The translations under genes and the position numbers were made by a program. 64,000 nt of DNA. It comes from Notamacropus eugenii (taxonomy: Eukaryota > Chordata > Mammalia > Diprotodontia > Macropodidae). The notes beneath the pieces are model-generated. The model was not told the DNA's origin, searched no databases, and saw nothing but the letters and a program-made list of their open reading frames with translations. The DNA is taken from contig NC_092877.1 in assembly GCF_028372415.1 (NCBI RefSeq), positions 245,864,036-245,928,035 of the forward strand, read 5' to 3'. Of this stretch, positions 61,161 through 64,000 are shown in pieces; positions within the stretch are counted from its first letter, which is position 1; every line of letters starts with the position of its first letter.

Positions 61161-61494
61161 ATTTTACATTAATTTATTTTAGAAACATTTTCAATGGTCT
61201 CCAAAAGAAAAAAAAAAGTAGCAATTTAATTCAGTGAAATCCACACCAAAACAGAACGTGGGTTCAAATACAGGTTTTTCAGCTAAAAGCTGTGAAACTT
61301 CCTCAAAGACGTTTACTCTCTCTGGTCCTAAGCCTTCTGACCTCTCAAAGTAGATGCTTGAGTTAGCTGAATTCTATGGTCCCTAGGAAATTCAATTAAA
61401 TAGATCAATTAAATCCGAAAGCCTCTTGATTAATTCTTTTTCTCTTGTATAGTTTACAGTTTTTATCCTTAAGGAATCAACACAAAATAGGTGA

Positions 61495-61770
61495 TCAGAC
61501 ATGAATATAATGGGGCAAGCATTTATTAATCACCTAATAAGCACTATGGTAAGCAGTTAACCAAAGCTAATTCATTTGATCAACATAAGAATCCTGTGAG
61601 GTATGTACTATTATTATCCCTATTTTATTGTTAAGGAAATTGAGACAAATAGAAGTTAATAAACTTCCCCACCATCACGTAGCTAGTAAATGTCTGAGGC
61701 TAGAGTTTGAAATTGGGTATTCTTAACTCCAGGCTCAACACTCTATCAACTGCTTTACCTATATAACTGT
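61495..61770 (-). repeat. MIR/THER1 SINE, nearly complete
   Basis: Inverted MIR: 'gcaagcatttattaatcacc', 'taagcactatggtaagca', 'agaatcctgtgaggtatgta', 'ctattattatccctatttta', 'cgtagctagtaaatgtctga' and 'cttaactccaggc'. Confidence 0.82.
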
Positions 61771-63344
61771 TATAAAAATGGAATTAAAGTCAAACTATAT
61801 GTTACAAACTTTGATTTCCAACCCCTACTCTGAACAGAAATATTTTTTACATTCAATATACATCCAATTAACATCATGCTAATTGAATTTAAAATAAACT
61901 AATTGCATTTGAATCATACATCTGTCATCTACTACTTAAGAAAGTCAACATCACTGGTGCTCATCCCCTTCCTCTGTAATGTTAGGGAGTTGAATCAACT
62001 TCAGAAAGTCTTCTGGCTCTAAATATGGTATTTTTTTGTTTTCAGCAAAGTTCTTCATTTTAAATCTAACTCTGGATGGAGAACAGAGTTTTAAAATGCA
62101 ACCAAGTGTATTGGTGTCTGTAGCTGAATAAGGAAAACAATAAGAAAATTTTTGTATTCATTGCTGGGTTTGACACTTTTGCATGAACCCATTGAGTAGA
62201 ATGCCATAGAATTTTATTAAAGCTTTGCTAGTAACTTTTCTTCATTTTAAGTCTGAGATGTTGGGCTAGTTCAACAAGATCAAAAAGATCCCAAATTATT
62301 AACATTTCAAAGCAAGAAGCTATTGACTGTGAAGTATCCACTGAGGCTAATGAAATGAAGTGACATTTTAAATGTCAAAATATATTATCTTACTCTCTAA
62401 GTAGAATGTGTGTTTATGGAAAGGAATGAGAAAAAACTAATCCTCATGAAGGAATCAGAGGTAAACTATAGCCTGAAACTCCATACAAAAATGAAGATGG
62501 AGTAGATTAAATTTATCCATCTGTACCACTAAAGTTTTGTCATTTTTTCTACTCTCACTAGGAGAAATAGAATTGGGGAATTTTCTGACCTAATTTAAAG
62601 GATATACTCTATCCAAAATACCAACATGGCAATTGGTAGAGGGAAGCTATATGCTTTAAACCTCCCCATTTCCCCCTTGTTGAATCAAGGGAACTCTGTC
62701 CCATGTGAGAAATGATTGAATCCCGAGTCCATTCCTGTCAGTATTAAATAGTTCAGTATGATTCCATAAAGAGTAGTGATTTTTAACAAGTATTAGTGAC
62801 ATACTCATCTAGTAATATGCATTTTGTCAGTCAAGAGTACAAAAATAAACATATACTGATTTACATTTTTGTCAAATTTTATAGGGATAATTAGATAAGT
62901 TTTTATAATAGGTCTTTAGATATGGCCTCAAACTCTGTTACCACATTTACCATTTATCAGTTATAATGTTCACTTGGGAAACTGCGGGAATGCAGACAAA
63001 GATATGATCATCTTATTCTGCTCAAATTCCATGTCAAAATTAGCATGGATAGCATGATATGGAAAGCCCCTCACATTGGCATTAGGGAGGAAATGAAGTG
63101 CTAGATTGTGGTTAACTTGTTTTTTTTTTTTTTCTTTAAACAATTACATGCTAGCTAACCTTTGGACCAAAGGGAATTAATGTTTGCCCAGTCTGGGAAG
63201 AAGGGTAAGATTTTACACTGGGTGCCCAATGTACTTGGTTTTAGTCCTTTTTTTGAATGTTCTATTTGAACAAGAAATGTTGATAGCTGGCATGTATACA
63301 GTGATTTAAAATTTGTAAAGTATTTCAAGTATATTTGGTTTTTT
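61771..63344. other. Unassigned intergenic DNA
   Basis: No gene or clear repeat. A T-run lies at 63120-63133, and a weak MIR-like trace at 63290-63335. Confidence 0.45.
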
Positions 63345-63574
63345 ATATTAATTTTATATATTTTTAGTGTTCTACACTCACTACCATAAAACTTAGATTG
63401 TTTTCCCCCTACCTACCACCCATCACACTCCTCCATCCCCCAGACTGCATACAATCTTATATAGGACCTTCACATAGATTACGATTGAATACAAATTCAC
63501 TGTAGTCATGTTGTGTATAAGAATTAAAATAAATGGGAGAAATCAAATAACAAACCAAAACATAATGCACTCAT

Positions 63575-63616
<42 letters not shown>

Positions 63617-64000
63617 AGACACACACACAAATGATCTACTACATTCTGCCATTCAATTCCATAGTTCTTTCTCTGAATGTGGAAGGAATTTTGCCTTAGA
63701 AGATGATTGGGAATTTTTTTTTTAGGTCTTTGCATTGCTATGAAGGTCCAAGTGTACCAGAAAAAACTCTTGCACACTGTGGTCCTTGCTGTGCACAAAG
63801 TTCTCCTCCTTCTGCTCCTTTTTCTCAGCATCAGATCATAGAAGTCTTTCCAGGCCTCTCTGAAATCTTCCTGTTCATCATTTTTTATAGCTCAATAGTG
63901 TTCCACTACTTTCATATACCATAATTTATTCAGTCATTCCCCAATTAATGGGCATTCCCCTGATTTTCAGTTTTTGACCACTACAAAGAGTGCTGCTATA
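63345..64000 (-). mobile_element. L1 3' end, minus strand, runs off the window
   Basis: 3' UTR with CCCC/CTCC blocks and 'tcttatataggaccttcaca', an internal CA run, then the late ORF2 region ('ttccaggcctctctgaaatc', 'caatagtgttccactacttt', 'ggcattcccctgattttcag'), in the same order as 38520-39030. The 5' part lies beyond the right edge. Confidence 0.82.
63575..63613. repeat. (CA)n microsatellite
   Basis: About 19 CA units inside the L1 3' UTR, then ACAGAGAGAC and a second short ACAC run. Confidence 0.95.

Overview
The window looks like gene-poor, AT-rich intergenic DNA from a mammal, most likely a marsupial. Evidence for this is the mix of repeats: L1 LINEs of two ORF1 lineages; several ORF1-only 'half-L1' (HAL1-type) elements; MIR/THER1-type and CORE-SINE (Mar1-like) SINEs, some ending in the pattern 'cacacagctagtaagtg'; and another SINE type typical of marsupial genomes. 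I see no intact host gene, tRNA, rRNA or CRISPR array. Species and family names rest on memory of these repeats, since no database could be searched.

Layout. 1-3.7 kb: unassigned DNA, old MIR pieces, an (AT)n tract and a purine-rich block holding (GAT)n. 3.7-17.2 kb: two convergent L1s. The + copy (about 3735-11838) is near full length and carries an antisense processed pseudogene of RHOA (7669-9510) flanked by a perfect 14-bp target-site duplication. The - copy (11839-17247) has an ORF1 segment in place of the middle of its reverse transcriptase. 17.2-38.4 kb: mostly unassigned DNA with scattered SINEs, L2-like pieces, L1 3' ends, a truncated L1 ORF2 (23755-25495) and (AG)n and (AT)n tracts.

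38.5-60.8 kb is a nest of retrotransposons. A minus-strand L1 (38480-40702) holds a 611-bp solo LTR with a 6-bp duplication. Next to it lies an older plus-strand HAL1 (40703-48312), split twice by its own kin: a minus-strand HAL1 (40780-43699, 11-bp duplication) and a young full-length plus-strand HAL1 (44373-47307, 16-bp duplication) with an intact ORF1. Three more HAL1 copies (48.85-50.66, 52.07-54.01 and 57.72-60.79 kb) and an L1 5' half (54.33-56.47 kb) follow. 61-64 kb: a MIR, unassigned DNA, and an L1 3' end running off the right edge.

The only intact protein frame I would call real is ORF1 of the young HAL1. It encodes an RNA-binding coiled-coil protein with no ORF2 beside it, so such elements must have been copied by L1 enzymes supplied in trans. 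The RHOA retrocopy is another product of the same L1 machinery. The most unusual signals are in the HAL1 5' UTRs: a tandem pair of about 160-bp monomers in the young copy, and an antisense reading frame open in two separate copies.
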